Counted from the stretch's first letter, positions 43,173 through 53,580 are shown. The stretch: 64,000 nucleotides of DNA from Prevotella sp. E13-27 (GCF_023217965.1 NZ_JALPSC010000001.1:186001-250000); one strand, 5' to 3'. Made by a program: numbers and translations. Notes: generated by a model from the sequence alone, not told the origin.

Positions 43173-43215
43173 AAGCCATACCTTTGCAGCACAATTGTAA
43201 AGGCATGGCTTTTTT
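43173..43215 (+). terminator. Terminator of the phosphatase gene, overlapping the rhaD promoter
   Basis: AAGCCATACCTTT (43173-43185) pairs with AAAGGCATGGCTT (43199-43211), one mismatch, and runs into TTTTTT. The left arm contains the TACCTTTG -7 box (43179-43186) of the next gene, so one sequence both ends the upstream transcript and starts the downstream one. Confidence 0.75.
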
Positions 43216-43254
43216 CATGCGAAGATAATTATTTTTCCAACAAACAATAAAACT

Positions 43255-44064
43255 ATGAAGAGTATATTAGAAGGACGTGCAGCTCTTAAGGCAGAGATTG
43301 ACAAGACAGCCGAAGTGGCTGGCTATCTGTGGCAGAACGGATGGGCAGAGCGCAATGGCGGCAACATCACAGTAAACGTTACCGAATATGTGGACGATGA
43401 GATTCGCCAGATGCCCGCTATCAGCGATGTAAAGCAGATAGGCATAACACTGCCCGCACTGAAAGGGTGCTACTTCTACTGCAAGGGAACAGGAAAGCGC
43501 ATGCGCGACCTGGCACGCTGGCCTATGGACAACGGCTCTATTATCCGCATACTTGACGACTGCGCAAGCTATGTCATCATTGCCGACAATGCCGTGATGC
43601 CTACAAGCGAGCTGCCCAGTCACCTGACAGTACACGCGCGCCAGATAGAGACTGGCTCTGGCTACAAGGCAACAGTACACACCCACCCCATCGAGCTCGT
43701 TGCAATGAGCCACAAGAGAGAGTTCCTTGGCAAGGATGTACTGACACGCATACTGTGGTCAATGATTCCTGAGACAAAGGCATTCTGTCCGCTGGGACTT
43801 GGCATTGTGCCTTACACTCTTCCTGGTTCTAACGAGTTGGCAGAGGCTACCCTGAAGGAGCTCGAAGACTATGACGTAGTGATGTGGGAGAAGCATGGTG
43901 TGTTTGCAAAGGGCAAGGATGTCATGGACGCCTTTGACCAGATTGACGTACTCTCCAAGAGTGCAAAGATTTATATCAATTCAAAATGCATGGGCTTTGA
44001 GCCTGAAGGCATGAGCACAGAGCAGATGGCAGAGATGACTCGCGCCTTCAATCTACCAAGATAA
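43255..44064 (+). CDS. rhaD: Rhamnulose-1-phosphate aldolase
   Basis: A class II aldolase of 269 residues that splits L-rhamnulose-1-phosphate into dihydroxyacetone phosphate and L-lactaldehyde. The N-terminal WAERNGGNITVNV holds the phosphate-binding GGN, E119 is in PTSELPSHL, and the zinc ligands are H142 and H144 (VHTHP) and H214 (WEKHGVF). These match the positions known in E. coli RhaD. No rhaA, rhaB or rhamnose regulator is beside it; it has its own promoter. It links with the GH106 and GH105 enzymes elsewhere in the window. Confidence 0.94.
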   Translation: MKSILEGRAALKAEIDKTAEVAGYLWQNGWAERNGGNITVNVTEYVDDEIRQMPAISDVKQIGITLPALKGCYFYCKGTGKRMRDLARWPMDNGSIIRILDDCASYVIIADNAVMPTSELPSHLTVHARQIETGSGYKATVHTHPIELVAMSHKREFLGKDVLTRILWSMIPETKAFCPLGLGIVPYTLPGSNELAEATLKELEDYDVVMWEKHGVFAKGKDVMDAFDQIDVLSKSAKIYINSKCMGFEPEGMSTEQMAEMTRAFNLPR

Positions 44065-44124
44065 TACTTTCACTATACAATACTTTTTTACAGAAAAACA
44101 ACTACTGACTATATATATAAAAAC

Positions 44125-44157
44125 AATCCCTCGCTGCTGTGAAAGCACCGAGGGATT
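44125..44157. terminator. Bidirectional terminator between rhaD and ribBA
   Basis: AATCCCTCG (44125-44133) pairs with CGAGGGATT (44149-44157), followed by ATTCTTTAT on the plus strand. On the minus strand a second hairpin, AACGG/CCGTT near 44171-44189, precedes it after the ribBA stop codon. Confidence 0.75.
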
Positions 44158-44196
44158 ATTCTTTATCTCCTAACGGTCAAAGGCCGTTTCCTGTTT

Positions 44197-45411
44197 TCAA
44201 TCTTCAATATGAAGGGTGTGGCCCATGCGGTCTTGCTTTGTCTTCAGGTAGCGCAGATTGTACTCGTTTGGTGCAATCTCTATAGGAACATTTTCTACAA
44301 TCTCCAAACCGTAGGCTTCCAGTCCCACACGCTTCACAGGATTGTTTGTCATGAGACGCATCTTGTGAACGCCTAAATGTCTGAGCATCTGTGCTCCGCA
44401 GCCATAGTCACGCTCGTCAGCCTTGAAGCCAAGGCAGAGGTTTGCATCTACGGTGTCGTAGCCTTCTTCCTGCAGCTTATATGCAGCAAGCTTGTTCATA
44501 AGGCCTATGCCGCGTCCCTCCTGTTGCATATATACGATGACACCCTTGCCTTCCTTCTCAATCATCTCCATGGCCTTGTGTAGCTGTTCCCCACAGTCGC
44601 AGCGGAGCGAACCGAGAATGTCACCCGTCATACATGAAGAATGTACGCGCACGAGTATTGGCTCGTCTTCCTTCCACGTTCCCTTGATAAGTGCGAAATG
44701 CTCCTGTCCGTTTGACTTCTGACGGAAAGGTATTATGCGGAAGTGTCCATGCTCTGTGGGCATGTCAGCCTCAACGCCGACTTCTATCAGTGACTCCTGC
44801 TTCAAGCGGTAGGCTATGAGGTCACGTATGGTGATGATTTTCAGCCTATGCTGCTTGGCAAAGACCTGAAGTTCTGGCATGCGTGCCATGCTTCCGTCAT
44901 CGTTCATAATCTCCATCAGTGCTCCTGCCGGATAAAGTCCTGCAAGCTTACAGAGGTCAACAGCTGCTTCCGTATGACCACTACGGCGCAGCACACCATT
45001 ATCCTGTGCATATAGCGGATTGATGTGTCCAGGACGACCGAATGTCTTTGGTGTTGAATCCGGATCAGCCAGTGCACGTATGGTTGCTGCACGGTCATGT
45101 GCAGATACGCCTGTGGTGCAGCCCTCTAACTTATCGACAGTGACAGTAAACGGTGTACCAAGAACCGATGTATTTTCGCTCACCTGACGTGGCAGGTCGA
45201 GTTCTTCGCTACGGCTTATGGTTATAGGGGCACAGAGCACTCCACGCGCATATTTAAGCATGAAGTTAACCATTTCAGGTGTTATCTTCTCTGCTGCACA
45301 GATAAGGTCGCCTTCATTCTCGCGGTCCTCGTCATCGACAACAATTACGAACTTACCGTCGCGAAAATCCACTATCGCGTCTTCTATGGAACTGAGATGG
45401 AAACTATTCAT
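44197..45411 (-). CDS. ribBA: Bifunctional DHBP synthase / GTP cyclohydrolase II
   Basis: A two-domain riboflavin enzyme of 404 residues. The first domain (1-205) makes 3,4-dihydroxy-2-butanone-4-phosphate from ribulose-5-phosphate and shows [16 protein letters not shown] and [17 protein letters not shown]. The second (206-404) is GTP cyclohydrolase II with zinc cysteines in [20 protein letters not shown] and QQEGRGIGL, and forms the pyrimidine precursor. It is the downstream gene of an LptF/G permease with a 38-base gap that holds a 14-bp tandem repeat. Confidence 0.96.
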   Translation of the reverse strand: MNSFHLSSIEDAIVDFRDGKFVIVVDDEDRENEGDLICAAEKITPEMVNFMLKYARGVLCAPITISRSEELDLPRQVSENTSVLGTPFTVTVDKLEGCTTGVSAHDRAATIRALADPDSTPKTFGRPGHINPLYAQDNGVLRRSGHTEAAVDLCKLAGLYPAGALMEIMNDDGSMARMPELQVFAKQHRLKIITIRDLIAYRLKQESLIEVGVEADMPTEHGHFRIIPFRQKSNGQEHFALIKGTWKEDEPILVRVHSSCMTGDILGSLRCDCGEQLHKAMEMIEKEGKGVIVYMQQEGRGIGLMNKLAAYKLQEEGYDTVDANLCLGFKADERDYGCGAQMLRHLGVHKMRLMTNNPVKRVGLEAYGLEIVENVPIEIAPNEYNLRYLKTKQDRMGHTLHIED

Positions 45412-45421
45412 AAAACAATGT

Positions 45422-45449
45422 GTAATTAGTAATGAGTAATTAGTAATGG
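45422..45449. repeat. 14-bp tandem repeat between lptF/G and ribBA
   Basis: GTAATTAGTAATGA (45422-45435) is repeated as GTAATTAGTAATGG (45436-45449), ending at the base before the stop codon of the permease gene. A similar 14-bp perfect tandem joins obg and pgeF. Confidence 0.8.
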
Positions 45450-47405
45450 TCAGTTAGCGATATTGTCTTTATGTCCTTCGCCATCCTGACCGTAGTCTTC
45501 AGGTTGGTTCTTCGCCAATTCCTGAGCTCTTGGAATAATGCGGTTGCTGGCCGCTTTTATGTCGCGCAAATCACGATACAGACGTATTCTGAAACGAATC
45601 ATACGGAAATAGAAGAACAAGCCTAAAGGCAGTATTATTCCCGTTATGATATTAAGCCAACGGCGCACGAACGGCCTAGTATGAGCATGAACTGCAATAA
45701 CAGGATAGTTGTTCAACTCATGCAGTATGAGACGGTCACGGGTATAGCCCAAATCCTCTATAACCCCTTCCAGAGTGTCATTAATCTGCGCAATGGCATG
45801 ATCATCACCGGGACGGAAGAACACCTTTATCGGTGATGGCCACATCAGCAGCTTATGCTCTTCCGAATAGGCATCAATGTCGCTGTTGATCTTCTCCAAC
45901 AGAGCGGCATCCTTACCATAGTGCGGATCAGATATTATTACCTCCTTGCGCATTATGTTACGTTTCTGGCGCAGGCCGAACACACGCATGAAGAACATGC
46001 GATAGGCATCCATGTTAAACACGGTGGAGTCCTTGTTTGCCTTTATGGTGAAGAAGATTGCCATTGGTGCGAGCACCATGGTAGAGATGAGTTTGCCGAA
46101 CAACACCGTCCACTCATCTTCTTTCGCCATACGGTAGCCAGAGTTATCGAAGACATAATAGATGATGAACACCAGCACAGACACTATCACCGGTACGCCA
46201 AGACCACCCTTGCGGATTATGGCTCCCAGGGGTGCTCCGATGAAGAAGAATACTATACACGAGAAGGCAAGCGTTATCTTCGCCAGTGCCTCCATCTCGT
46301 GTGTACGCTCCTGACGATTCTCATATCCCACATAGTCCGACTTCATCATAAGGTCGCTTGCCACCTGTCGCGACTGGTTCAGCGCCTCACGAGCCACCTG
46401 TAACTGTTTCTCACCATCCAGCAGGGCATAGACACTGTCAAACATCTGTGGCGTGGCTGCTCCCCATGCCTTCAGCGAATCTTCGCTACTCAGCTTTGGG
46501 AACGTCATGGCATAGTCACGTGCGCTGGCATAGAACTGTCGTCCCAAACTGTCACAGCGTGCCCTTATGGAGTCGAGGTCTTTTACAATCTTTGACGTGC
46601 TCTTCACCTTTGCACTATGTCCGAGGTCAGCAACATCGTCCATATTGAACCCGCCATCATAGTCTAACACTAACTGCTTATGCCCGAATGTCTCTCTTCT
46701 GTAAGGCACCTCTGCCGTACCACCTATGTCCTGGGCACGCATATTCTCAAACCACTCGCCGTCCCACAACGTCAGCAGCAGGTGCTTCTTCTCTGCTGTT
46801 GACTGTAGCATGCCAGAGTCGGCAAGTATTATTGCCTGATCTTCATAGCTGTTGGTGCGGCGATAGATCATGATGCCATAGAGATGTCCCGTCTGAAGGT
46901 CTTTCTTCTGCACATAGAGGTTGGTATTTGGCAGTCCGTCATAGAAGATGCCTTCTGGTATCTCCAGTTCCGGACTTGTCTGTTTCATGGCAAGGAGCAG
47001 TCGGCCGAACGAACGATTTGCCTCGGGTGCAATGACATTCTGGAAATAGGTGGAGATGCCCGCTATACAGATGACTATGACTATCAGCGAGCGCATAGAC
47101 TGCATCAGCGATATGCCTGCCGCCTTTATCGCCGTTAGCTCCGAGCTCTCACCGAGGTTACCAAACGATATAAGAGCAGCGAGCAGAATGGCAAGAGGCA
47201 ATGCCTGCGGCACAAGCATCAGTCCCATATACCAAAAGAACTGTGCCATGACGTCCATCGTCAGTCCCTTGCCTATCAGCTCGTCAACATAGCGCCACAG
47301 AAACTGCATCATCAGCACAAACTGACAGATGAAGAATGTTCCTGCGAACAGCAGTCCGAACTGCTTTGCAATGAATATGTCGAGTTTCTTTATTCGTAAC
47401 ATCAC
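45450..47405 (-). CDS. LptF/LptG family lipopolysaccharide export permease
   Basis: An inner-membrane protein of 651 residues of the YjgP/YjgQ family. N-terminal helices carry [18 protein letters not shown] and [36 protein letters not shown], the conserved coupling region. A periplasmic domain (about 120-370) follows, and three further helices include [31 protein letters not shown]. LptF/G subunits extract LPS for transport by LptB2FG. The C-terminal 200 residues (with two more hydrophobic segments) exceed the usual 360-residue family length, as in other Bacteroidetes forms. A TAATTTTG -7 box lies at 47429-47436. Confidence 0.9.
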   Translation of the reverse strand: MMLRIKKLDIFIAKQFGLLFAGTFFICQFVLMMQFLWRYVDELIGKGLTMDVMAQFFWYMGLMLVPQALPLAILLAALISFGNLGESSELTAIKAAGISLMQSMRSLIVIVICIAGISTYFQNVIAPEANRSFGRLLLAMKQTSPELEIPEGIFYDGLPNTNLYVQKKDLQTGHLYGIMIYRRTNSYEDQAIILADSGMLQSTAEKKHLLLTLWDGEWFENMRAQDIGGTAEVPYRRETFGHKQLVLDYDGGFNMDDVADLGHSAKVKSTSKIVKDLDSIRARCDSLGRQFYASARDYAMTFPKLSSEDSLKAWGAATPQMFDSVYALLDGEKQLQVAREALNQSRQVASDLMMKSDYVGYENRQERTHEMEALAKITLAFSCIVFFFIGAPLGAIIRKGGLGVPVIVSVLVFIIYYVFDNSGYRMAKEDEWTVLFGKLISTMVLAPMAIFFTIKANKDSTVFNMDAYRMFFMRVFGLRQKRNIMRKEVIISDPHYGKDAALLEKINSDIDAYSEEHKLLMWPSPIKVFFRPGDDHAIAQINDTLEGVIEDLGYTRDRLILHELNNYPVIAVHAHTRPFVRRWLNIITGIILPLGLFFYFRMIRFRIRLYRDLRDIKAASNRIIPRAQELAKNQPEDYGQDGEGHKDNIAN

Positions 47406-47490
47406 ACACTAAAGTGAGTTTCAGCCTGCAAAATTACGAATAAAATGTAAGAACACGCCACCTTTTCATATTTTTTAGCTTATATACACT

Positions 47491-48837
47491 TCAATAATTC
47501 TTCAGCGTCTTGCCACGATAGAAATCGATGAGCGAGAGCTGGTAGAGATATTCATAACGAGCCTGCAGCAGGTCGCTCTCCGACTTCATGAAAGCATTCT
47601 TCGACTCATTGAACTCGGTGATGTTCGCCTTTCCCTGCTCATACTTTGCCATCATCAGACGGAAAGCATCGTCAGAACTCTGTCTTGCCTGTGCGCTACT
47701 CTTCATCTTCTGCAGGGCTGCAACAGTGTTGTAATATACCTGTTGTATCTCCTTGTAAAGCGTCTTCTTCGTCTGGTCGAGAGCCAACTGCTGGTTTTCG
47801 TAGTCCAACCGTGCTGAGCGCACGGCATTACGTGTCTGCAGTCGGCTGAAGATAGGGATATTAAGGTTCAGTCCCAAGTACTGACTGAAGTTGTTCTTCA
47901 ACTGTTTCCCAAACGCATCAGCAGTGAATCCCGATGTCTTATAGTAGTTGCTGCCCAAGCCCGCACTGAAGCTAAGAGAGGGGTAATAGTCAGCCTTTGC
48001 CAGACTGATATTCTTGTCGGCCACCTTCAGACGCAGGTTCTGTGCCTCCACCTCCGGACGCAGCGCCACGGCATCGGCAAAGATGACATCAGGCGACGGC
48101 AGCACCGTTGCATCAGCATTCATCTCCAGTCCATCATATTTCTGCGGACGTGCTATGCTAAAGTCCTCGGGCGTTGGCAGCTCCAACAGCTGTGTCAGTG
48201 AGAGGAGCGCCAGCTTGAGGTTGTTGTCTGCCTGGATGGCCGTCAGTTCACTCTGTGCCAGCGATGCCTTCTGCTGAGACAGACGGTCGAGCCCCACCTT
48301 TCCTATGTCATACATAGCCTGCAGCCTATGGACCTGCATGGAGTCGATGACTACCTGCTCGCGCGCCACGTCGCAGAGCTCCATGTTGAAGAGAATCTGA
48401 GTATATGACTGAGCCACCTGAACGCAGATATCGTTCTTTGCCTTTTCAAGATCGGCCGTTGCTGCCTCTAAGTTCAGACGGCTTATCGCGATACTATTTG
48501 GAATACGGAAGCCAGTAAACAGAGGCACGCTGCTGCTCAGCGACAGCGATGTGGAGCTAGTACTGCGGTTTGCATAGGTATTGTCGGCTGTCAGTCCTCT
48601 ACCGAAGTTCATGCTCTCGCCGGCAGAGGCGTTTAGGTCGGGCAGTCGCTGGTTCCTTGCCGTTGACAGCTGTACCTCCTGTCGCTTCACGTTGTTCTCA
48701 TTCTGCTTCACACTTATGTTGTGTGATATGGCATAATCTATGCATTGCTCCAACGTCCAGGCACCATTATCCTGTGCATTGGAAGGGCAGAGCCATGCCA
48801 TGGCTGCTGCCACGAGTAATAGCCTACGTGTCTTCAT
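47491..48837 (-). CDS. TolC-family outer-membrane efflux protein
   Basis: The product of 448 residues (signal peptide MKTRRLLLVAAAMAWLCPSNAQ) belongs to the TolC/OEP family. It shows the two-fold repeat of long coiled helices: WTLEQCIDYAISHNISVKQNEN and then ALRPEVEAQNLRLKVADKNISLAKADYYPSLSFSAGLG. It forms the outer-membrane duct of a tripartite efflux system and is the last gene of the operon whose adaptor and permeases are just upstream. The start at 48835-48837 is 4 bases after the adaptor gene; the longer frame to 48900 would overlap it. Confidence 0.93.
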   Translation of the reverse strand: MKTRRLLLVAAAMAWLCPSNAQDNGAWTLEQCIDYAISHNISVKQNENNVKRQEVQLSTARNQRLPDLNASAGESMNFGRGLTADNTYANRSTSSTSLSLSSSVPLFTGFRIPNSIAISRLNLEAATADLEKAKNDICVQVAQSYTQILFNMELCDVAREQVVIDSMQVHRLQAMYDIGKVGLDRLSQQKASLAQSELTAIQADNNLKLALLSLTQLLELPTPEDFSIARPQKYDGLEMNADATVLPSPDVIFADAVALRPEVEAQNLRLKVADKNISLAKADYYPSLSFSAGLGSNYYKTSGFTADAFGKQLKNNFSQYLGLNLNIPIFSRLQTRNAVRSARLDYENQQLALDQTKKTLYKEIQQVYYNTVAALQKMKSSAQARQSSDDAFRLMMAKYEQGKANITEFNESKNAFMKSESDLLQARYEYLYQLSLIDFYRGKTLKNY

Positions 48838-48841
48838 GAGC

Positions 48842-49996
48842 TTAATTATCTTCTTCACCGTAAATCTGCGGGCCACGGATGGTTTCTCCCTCCTTGACAC
48901 CTTTCTTTATCTCAATGTTCACGCCATCGCTGAGTCCTGTCTCGACAGGCTTGCGCTCGTAGCTACGCTTTTTCGAAGTGCTGTCGGTAAGCACGAAGAC
49001 GAATGTCGAGTCACCCACGAACTCTATGGTGCTCTCAGGCACGCTCAACACCTGACTCACCTCGTCGAGTATTATCTCCGCGTTTGCTGAATAGCCTGAG
49101 CGCAGAGTGCCCGAAGAAGCCAGCTGCACCTTGTCACCTGTTGACGTGTTGTGCAGTGAGGCGAGCTTTATGGCAGCCTTTATCTCGAACTGGTTGGCAC
49201 CGTTGTTCTGTGTTGCCTTTGGCGATATGTATTCCAGCGTGGCGTCGAAAGCTACATCCTGCATTGCGCCTATGACAATCTTCATCGGTACGCCAATGTT
49301 CAGCTGTCCCACCTCCGTCTCGTCAATGTTGCCACGGAAGATGAGGTCTTCCATATTTGCCACGGTAGCAATGGTCGTACCGTCGTTGAACGTGTTGGAG
49401 TTGATGACAGAGTTACCCACCTTCACTGGTATGTCGAGTATGACACCGCTGATAGTGCTTCGTATCAGTGTTGATGATGCCGAGGCGTTAGACTTCGACA
49501 CGCCGTCACGTACCACCTGCAGTGCATCGTCGGCGGCTGCTTTCTCCTCACGTGCCTGACGCAGCTGCTGACGGCTCTTCTCGAACTCTTCTTCGCTGAT
49601 GAGCTTCTGACCATGCAGGTTCTCCATGCGAGCATAGTCGGTCTCCACCTGTTTCAGGTTTATCTCTGACAGGCGCACGCGACTCTCTGCACTTGACAGC
49701 TGTGTCATGTCAGGTATCACCTTTACCTTTGCTATCACCTCGCCGGCCTGCACGGTTTGTCCAGGCTCTTTCATTAGCTCGGCAATGATACCCGAAATCT
49801 GAGGCTTTATGTTCACCTCGTTTCGTGGTTCAATAGTACCTGTGATCACTGTTGTCTTCTGAATGTCACGCTTTTCGGGTTTGAACTCATTATAGACAAT
49901 CTCTTTTGGTTGGCTTTTCTGCCACAGGAACACGAATGTTCCGATAAAAATCAGTGCAACGACAGCTGCAACAATCAGTTTTGTGTACTTTTTCAT
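48842..49996 (-). CDS. Efflux periplasmic adaptor (HlyD/MacA type)
   Basis: A membrane-fusion protein of 384 residues. One N-terminal transmembrane helix (LIVAAVVALIFIGTFVFLW) is followed by the lipoyl half EVNIKPQISGIIAELMKEPGQTVQAGEVIAKV, a helical hairpin (about 85-165), the second lipoyl half RSTISGVILDIPVKVGNSV, and beta-barrel domains. It bridges the ABC permeases and TolC. A run of TTTAATCG-like words (49997-50079) separates it from the upstream permease gene. Confidence 0.93.
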   Translation of the reverse strand: MKKYTKLIVAAVVALIFIGTFVFLWQKSQPKEIVYNEFKPEKRDIQKTTVITGTIEPRNEVNIKPQISGIIAELMKEPGQTVQAGEVIAKVKVIPDMTQLSSAESRVRLSEINLKQVETDYARMENLHGQKLISEEEFEKSRQQLRQAREEKAAADDALQVVRDGVSKSNASASSTLIRSTISGVILDIPVKVGNSVINSNTFNDGTTIATVANMEDLIFRGNIDETEVGQLNIGVPMKIVIGAMQDVAFDATLEYISPKATQNNGANQFEIKAAIKLASLHNTSTGDKVQLASSGTLRSGYSANAEIILDEVSQVLSVPESTIEFVGDSTFVFVLTDSTSKKRSYERKPVETGLSDGVNIEIKKGVKEGETIRGPQIYGEEDN

Positions 49997-50079
49997 ATCT
50001 TTAGTTTTTTCGTTTAATCGTTTTTTTTCGTTTAACCGTATAATCGTTTAATCGATTAACCGTTTAATCATTTCTTTTT
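49997..50079. repeat. Degenerate short repeats of TTTAATCG within the efflux operon
   Basis: The 83-base gap contains CGTTTAATCG, CGTTTAACCG, CGTTTAATCG, GATTAACCG and CGTTTAATCA, several copies of a 9-10-base word separated by T-runs. No gene or promoter was seen in it. Confidence 0.65.
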
Positions 50080-51327
50080 TCACTCATCTCTCATCGCATC
50101 TACTGGCTTCACCGCCATTGCACGTGCTGCGGGCGCCAGTCCTGCCAGCACGCCCATGAACGCTATTATAGTGGCACACGCTATGGCTGTCCAGAAGTCC
50201 ACCTGGAAGTTTGCCGCCAATATTCCATCCTCGGTGTTGGCGAGTTCCGCCATCTGCAGTATCATTACGGCAAAGAGTATTCCGCTCATTCCTGCCACAA
50301 GGGTCAGCACTATGCTCTCCGATATTATCTGTGAGAGGATCATCCTCGGCGTGGCTCCTATCGCACGGCGTATGCCGATTTCTATGGTACGCTCACGCAC
50401 CGTCACCATCATTATGTTACTCACACCTATGGCTCCTGCGAAGAGGGTACCCAGGCCCACGAGCCAAATCAGGAAGTTAACGCCACGGAACAGCGATTCA
50501 AGCATCTGGAACAGCACCTCGGTGTTAAACACCATTACGCCCATCTCATCGCTTGGGTCAATGGAGTGTGCACGTGCTATCGTGCCACGTATCTTCGGTG
50601 CGAGCTTACTCATCACCACCCCGGGACGACCTGTCACAGCAATGATATCGACACTGTTTCCACGATGATAGGCCTGTTGCATCAGTGTTATGGGAATGAC
50701 TACCGAGTTGCCTGCATCGCCATGTATGCCTCCAGCCGAACTGTAATCCACACCTATGACACGATAATATATCCCATCAATCCGTATTGTGCGACCACAA
50801 GGGTTACCACCTCCGGGAAACAGTTCCTTATATACCTTCTTGCCAATGACACACACCTTGCGGCACTGTGCCATATCCATCTCGTTCAAGTAGCGGCCGT
50901 AATACATCTTTGGCTCAACGATGCGCTGATAGTCGGGCGTCGTTCCCATTGCCGAGATTGATGACTTTCGATTGCCATTGACGGCTGTTCCGCCATAGCT
51001 CTCCAACAGCGGTGCCACCACATCGAGTTCAGGCACCTGCTGCTTCAGTCGATCCACATCCTGATAGACCATGTACCAGCGGCGTCCTTTGGGGAAGCCC
51101 TTATACGTTTTCTTCGTTGGCTGTGCCCATATCATTGACGAGTTCGTGGCGAAGCCTTCGAAGTTCTTGTTGAGCAGCTGCTTCACGCCTTGTCCTCCTC
51201 CCATGAGTGCCACGAGCATAAACACACCCCAGAACACTCCGAAGCCGGTAAGGAACGACCGCGACTTGTTTCTAGTCAGCGTGTCAAGCACCTCTTTATA
51301 AGAATCAATATCTATTCTCATAATCAA
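50080..51327 (-). CDS. MacB-like ABC transporter permease (FtsX family), 2
   Basis: A 415-residue permease with the MacB_PCD/FtsX layout: TM1 near 25-45 after LTRNKSRSFLTGFGVFWGVFMLVAL, a large periplasmic domain, and three C-terminal helices with SNIMMVTVRERTIEIGIRRAIGATPRMILSQIISESI, the conserved cytoplasmic loop. It probably works with the neighbouring permease, ATPase 52577-53236, adaptor and TolC to move a substrate out of the cell. The start may be the ATG two codons in (MRIDIDS). Confidence 0.9.
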   Translation of the reverse strand: MIMRIDIDSYKEVLDTLTRNKSRSFLTGFGVFWGVFMLVALMGGGQGVKQLLNKNFEGFATNSSMIWAQPTKKTYKGFPKGRRWYMVYQDVDRLKQQVPELDVVAPLLESYGGTAVNGNRKSSISAMGTTPDYQRIVEPKMYYGRYLNEMDMAQCRKVCVIGKKVYKELFPGGGNPCGRTIRIDGIYYRVIGVDYSSAGGIHGDAGNSVVIPITLMQQAYHRGNSVDIIAVTGRPGVVMSKLAPKIRGTIARAHSIDPSDEMGVMVFNTEVLFQMLESLFRGVNFLIWLVGLGTLFAGAIGVSNIMMVTVRERTIEIGIRRAIGATPRMILSQIISESIVLTLVAGMSGILFAVMILQMAELANTEDGILAANFQVDFWTAIACATIIAFMGVLAGLAPAARAMAVKPVDAMRDE

Positions 51328-51339
51328 TACTATTTTATG

Positions 51340-52593
51340 CTAAAGGGTCTGTAGCGCTTCGATAGGTCTTATGCGTGCTGCCTTGAGTGAAGGCACAAGA
51401 CCTGCGATGGTTCCTGCAATAATCATCACCATCGTTGCCTCGATACAAACGTCCAGACCCACTGTCGGGTTGACGAACATCGTGGCTTTGAACAGGCCTG
51501 AGTCTATCTGCGTGTGACCAATCGTTGCGTCCATATATTCATTGGCAGCTACTCCGAGCACCATGCCTATATATCCGAAGAACGTGGTGATGATGACACT
51601 TTCCACGATGATAAGCCTTAGTATGGACCACGGCTTAGCACCTATGGCCTTGCGTATGCCAAACTCGTGGGTGCGTTCCTTCACGGTGATAAGCATAATG
51701 TTTGACACTCCCACTATACCGCTGAGCAGTGTGAAGAGTCCCACTATCCATAGGGCCGTTCGTATGATGCCCATACCTGTATTCATCTGCATGGCAGAGG
51801 TGAAGCGGTTCCAGAGCCAGATGCTTCCTTCATCGTCGGGGGCTGCAGAGTGGTTGGCGTTCAGTCGCTGACGGTAGCGTGCCTCGAAGGCATCGTTGGC
51901 CTCTTCTGTAGGCAAACCATGAAACGAGTACTCTATGCGGTCAATCTTATTTCCCTTGCCAAACATGGTCCTAACGGTGGTAAACGACGTGAACGCATCG
52001 TTGTTCTGACGGCTCTCATCGTCTTTATATATACCCACCACACGAAACATGAATGCTCCAACTTTGACATGCTTACCCACAAGACTCACATAGCGTTTAG
52101 GCATCAGTTCCTTTGCCTGCGAGAGGCTGACCACTATAACCTTCCTCATCTCACGTATGTCTATATCGTTGACGAAACGACCATAGAGTATCTCGCGCTT
52201 GTCTATCTTACAGGCATTGGGGAAGACGCCGTAGAGCATGCCACTGACATACTCCTTGTCCTTGCTGATGACGACGCTCTGGCTTACCTGCGCTCCCACC
52301 TCGTCAATATTCTCAGTGAACTCCGTCTGTGTGGCTTGCAGATCCTTGGTGTCAAGATTGACATAGCGACCCTCCTGAAAACCCATATAAGGTTTCTCCG
52401 TCCATCCGCCAAAGACAGCCATTGAGTTGGTAAGGAAGCGTCCGTTAGACTGCTCAATCGCATTGATGAGGCCGTTGCCGGCTCCCAACAGCACAACAAT
52501 CATGAAGATACCCCATGCCACGGCGAAGCCTGTGAGCGAGGTACGCAGCTTGTTGCGGCGTGCCGTCTGCCAAATCTCATTCAATAACTCCAT
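51340..52593 (-). CDS. MacB-like ABC transporter permease (FtsX family), 1
   Basis: A 417-residue permease with the same architecture as the next gene: ARRNKLRTSLTGFAVAWGIFMIVVLLG at TM1, periplasmic domain, and SNIMLITVKERTHEFGIRKAIGAKPWSILRLIIVESV before the last helices. The two differ enough to suggest a heterodimer. Its start overlaps the end of the ATPase gene by 17 bases. Confidence 0.9.
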   Translation of the reverse strand: MELLNEIWQTARRNKLRTSLTGFAVAWGIFMIVVLLGAGNGLINAIEQSNGRFLTNSMAVFGGWTEKPYMGFQEGRYVNLDTKDLQATQTEFTENIDEVGAQVSQSVVISKDKEYVSGMLYGVFPNACKIDKREILYGRFVNDIDIREMRKVIVVSLSQAKELMPKRYVSLVGKHVKVGAFMFRVVGIYKDDESRQNNDAFTSFTTVRTMFGKGNKIDRIEYSFHGLPTEEANDAFEARYRQRLNANHSAAPDDEGSIWLWNRFTSAMQMNTGMGIIRTALWIVGLFTLLSGIVGVSNIMLITVKERTHEFGIRKAIGAKPWSILRLIIVESVIITTFFGYIGMVLGVAANEYMDATIGHTQIDSGLFKATMFVNPTVGLDVCIEATMVMIIAGTIAGLVPSLKAARIRPIEALQTL

Positions 52594-53236
52594 CCTTGAT
52601 TCTTATTATTCTGTTGGTCTGCTCAGCCACGCCAGGGTCGTGGGTAACAATAATCTGAGTGATGTGCTCATCGCGGTTAAGATCCTTCAACAGCTGCATC
52701 ACCTCTACAGAGGTCTTCGAGTCCAATGCACCCGTAGGCTCATCGGCAAGGATTATCTTCGGCTTCGTGATAAGTGCACGGGCAATGGCTACTCGCTGAC
52801 GCTGTCCACCGGAGAGCTCGTTGGGATAGTGCGTTGCCCAGTCTTTCAGCCCCAATCGCTCCAGATATTCCATCGCCAGCATGTGACGCTTCTTGCGCGA
52901 CACACCCTGATAGAACAGCGGCAGTTCTACATTCTCTACAGCCGTCTTGAAGGATATGAGGTTGAACGACTGAAAGATGAATCCTATCATGCGATTACGG
53001 TATTCGGCAGCCTTCGTCTCCGACAGGTTCCAGATGCGCACACCTGCCAGTTCATAGAGTCCTGAGTCGTAGTTGTCGAGAATACCGAGGATGTTAAGCA
53101 GTGTTGACTTACCCGAGCCCGATGCTCCCATGATGCTCACGAACTCACCCTCAGCAATATCGAGGTTGATGCCCTTCAGCACATGTAGAGGCTGTGCACC
53201 ATAATAGGTCTTGTTTACGTCTTCTAAGTGTATCAT
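52577..53236 (-). CDS. ABC transporter ATPase (LolD/MacB type)
   Basis: A complete 219-residue ATPase: Walker A GASGSGKST, Q-loop FIFQSFNL, signature LSGGQRQRVAIARAL, Walker B ILADEPTGALDSK, and switch histidine VTHDPG. This type powers FtsX-fold permeases for export of lipoproteins, peptides or drugs. It starts inside the end of the GntR regulator gene (ATGA overlap). Confidence 0.94.
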   Translation of the reverse strand: MIHLEDVNKTYYGAQPLHVLKGINLDIAEGEFVSIMGASGSGKSTLLNILGILDNYDSGLYELAGVRIWNLSETKAAEYRNRMIGFIFQSFNLISFKTAVENVELPLFYQGVSRKKRHMLAMEYLERLGLKDWATHYPNELSGGQRQRVAIARALITKPKIILADEPTGALDSKTSVEVMQLLKDLNRDEHITQIIVTHDPGVAEQTNRIIRIKDGVIE

Positions 53237-53580
53237 TCGTAGGCTGCTTTAATATCGTCTATTGTAATGCCGAGCAACTTCATCTGACGGAACAGCTCAG
53301 GCAACTGTTCTTTCATGAACAGCCGTTTGCGTTCCTTCAGTATCTGCTTCTTCGCGCCTGGTGTCACGAAGTAGCCCAGACCACGCTTGTTATAGATAAT
53401 GTTTGCGCGAGCAAGCTCGTCATATGCCTTTACGGCGGTGTTCGTGTTCACCTCAAGGAGCACGCTATACTCTCGCACAGAGGGTATGCGGTCGTCATCC
53501 TTATAGGTGTCGGCGAGAATCTCGTCCATCAGACGGTCTGCCATCTGGATATAAATCGGTTTGTCGTTTGAAAATGTCAT
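53233..53580 (-). CDS. GntR-family regulator (YtrA subfamily)
   Basis: A 115-residue regulator: an N-terminal winged helix with IYIQMADRLMDEILADTYKDDDRIPSVREYSVLLEVNTNTAVKAYDELARANIIYNKRGLGYFV and only a short helical C-terminus, as in YtrA-type GntR proteins, which control ABC operons in response to cell-envelope stress. It is embedded in the operon with 4-base overlaps on both sides and probably acts on the operator at the operon's promoter (55353-55382). Confidence 0.92.
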   Translation of the reverse strand: MTFSNDKPIYIQMADRLMDEILADTYKDDDRIPSVREYSVLLEVNTNTAVKAYDELARANIIYNKRGLGYFVTPGAKKQILKERKRLFMKEQLPELFRQMKLLGITIDDIKAAYE

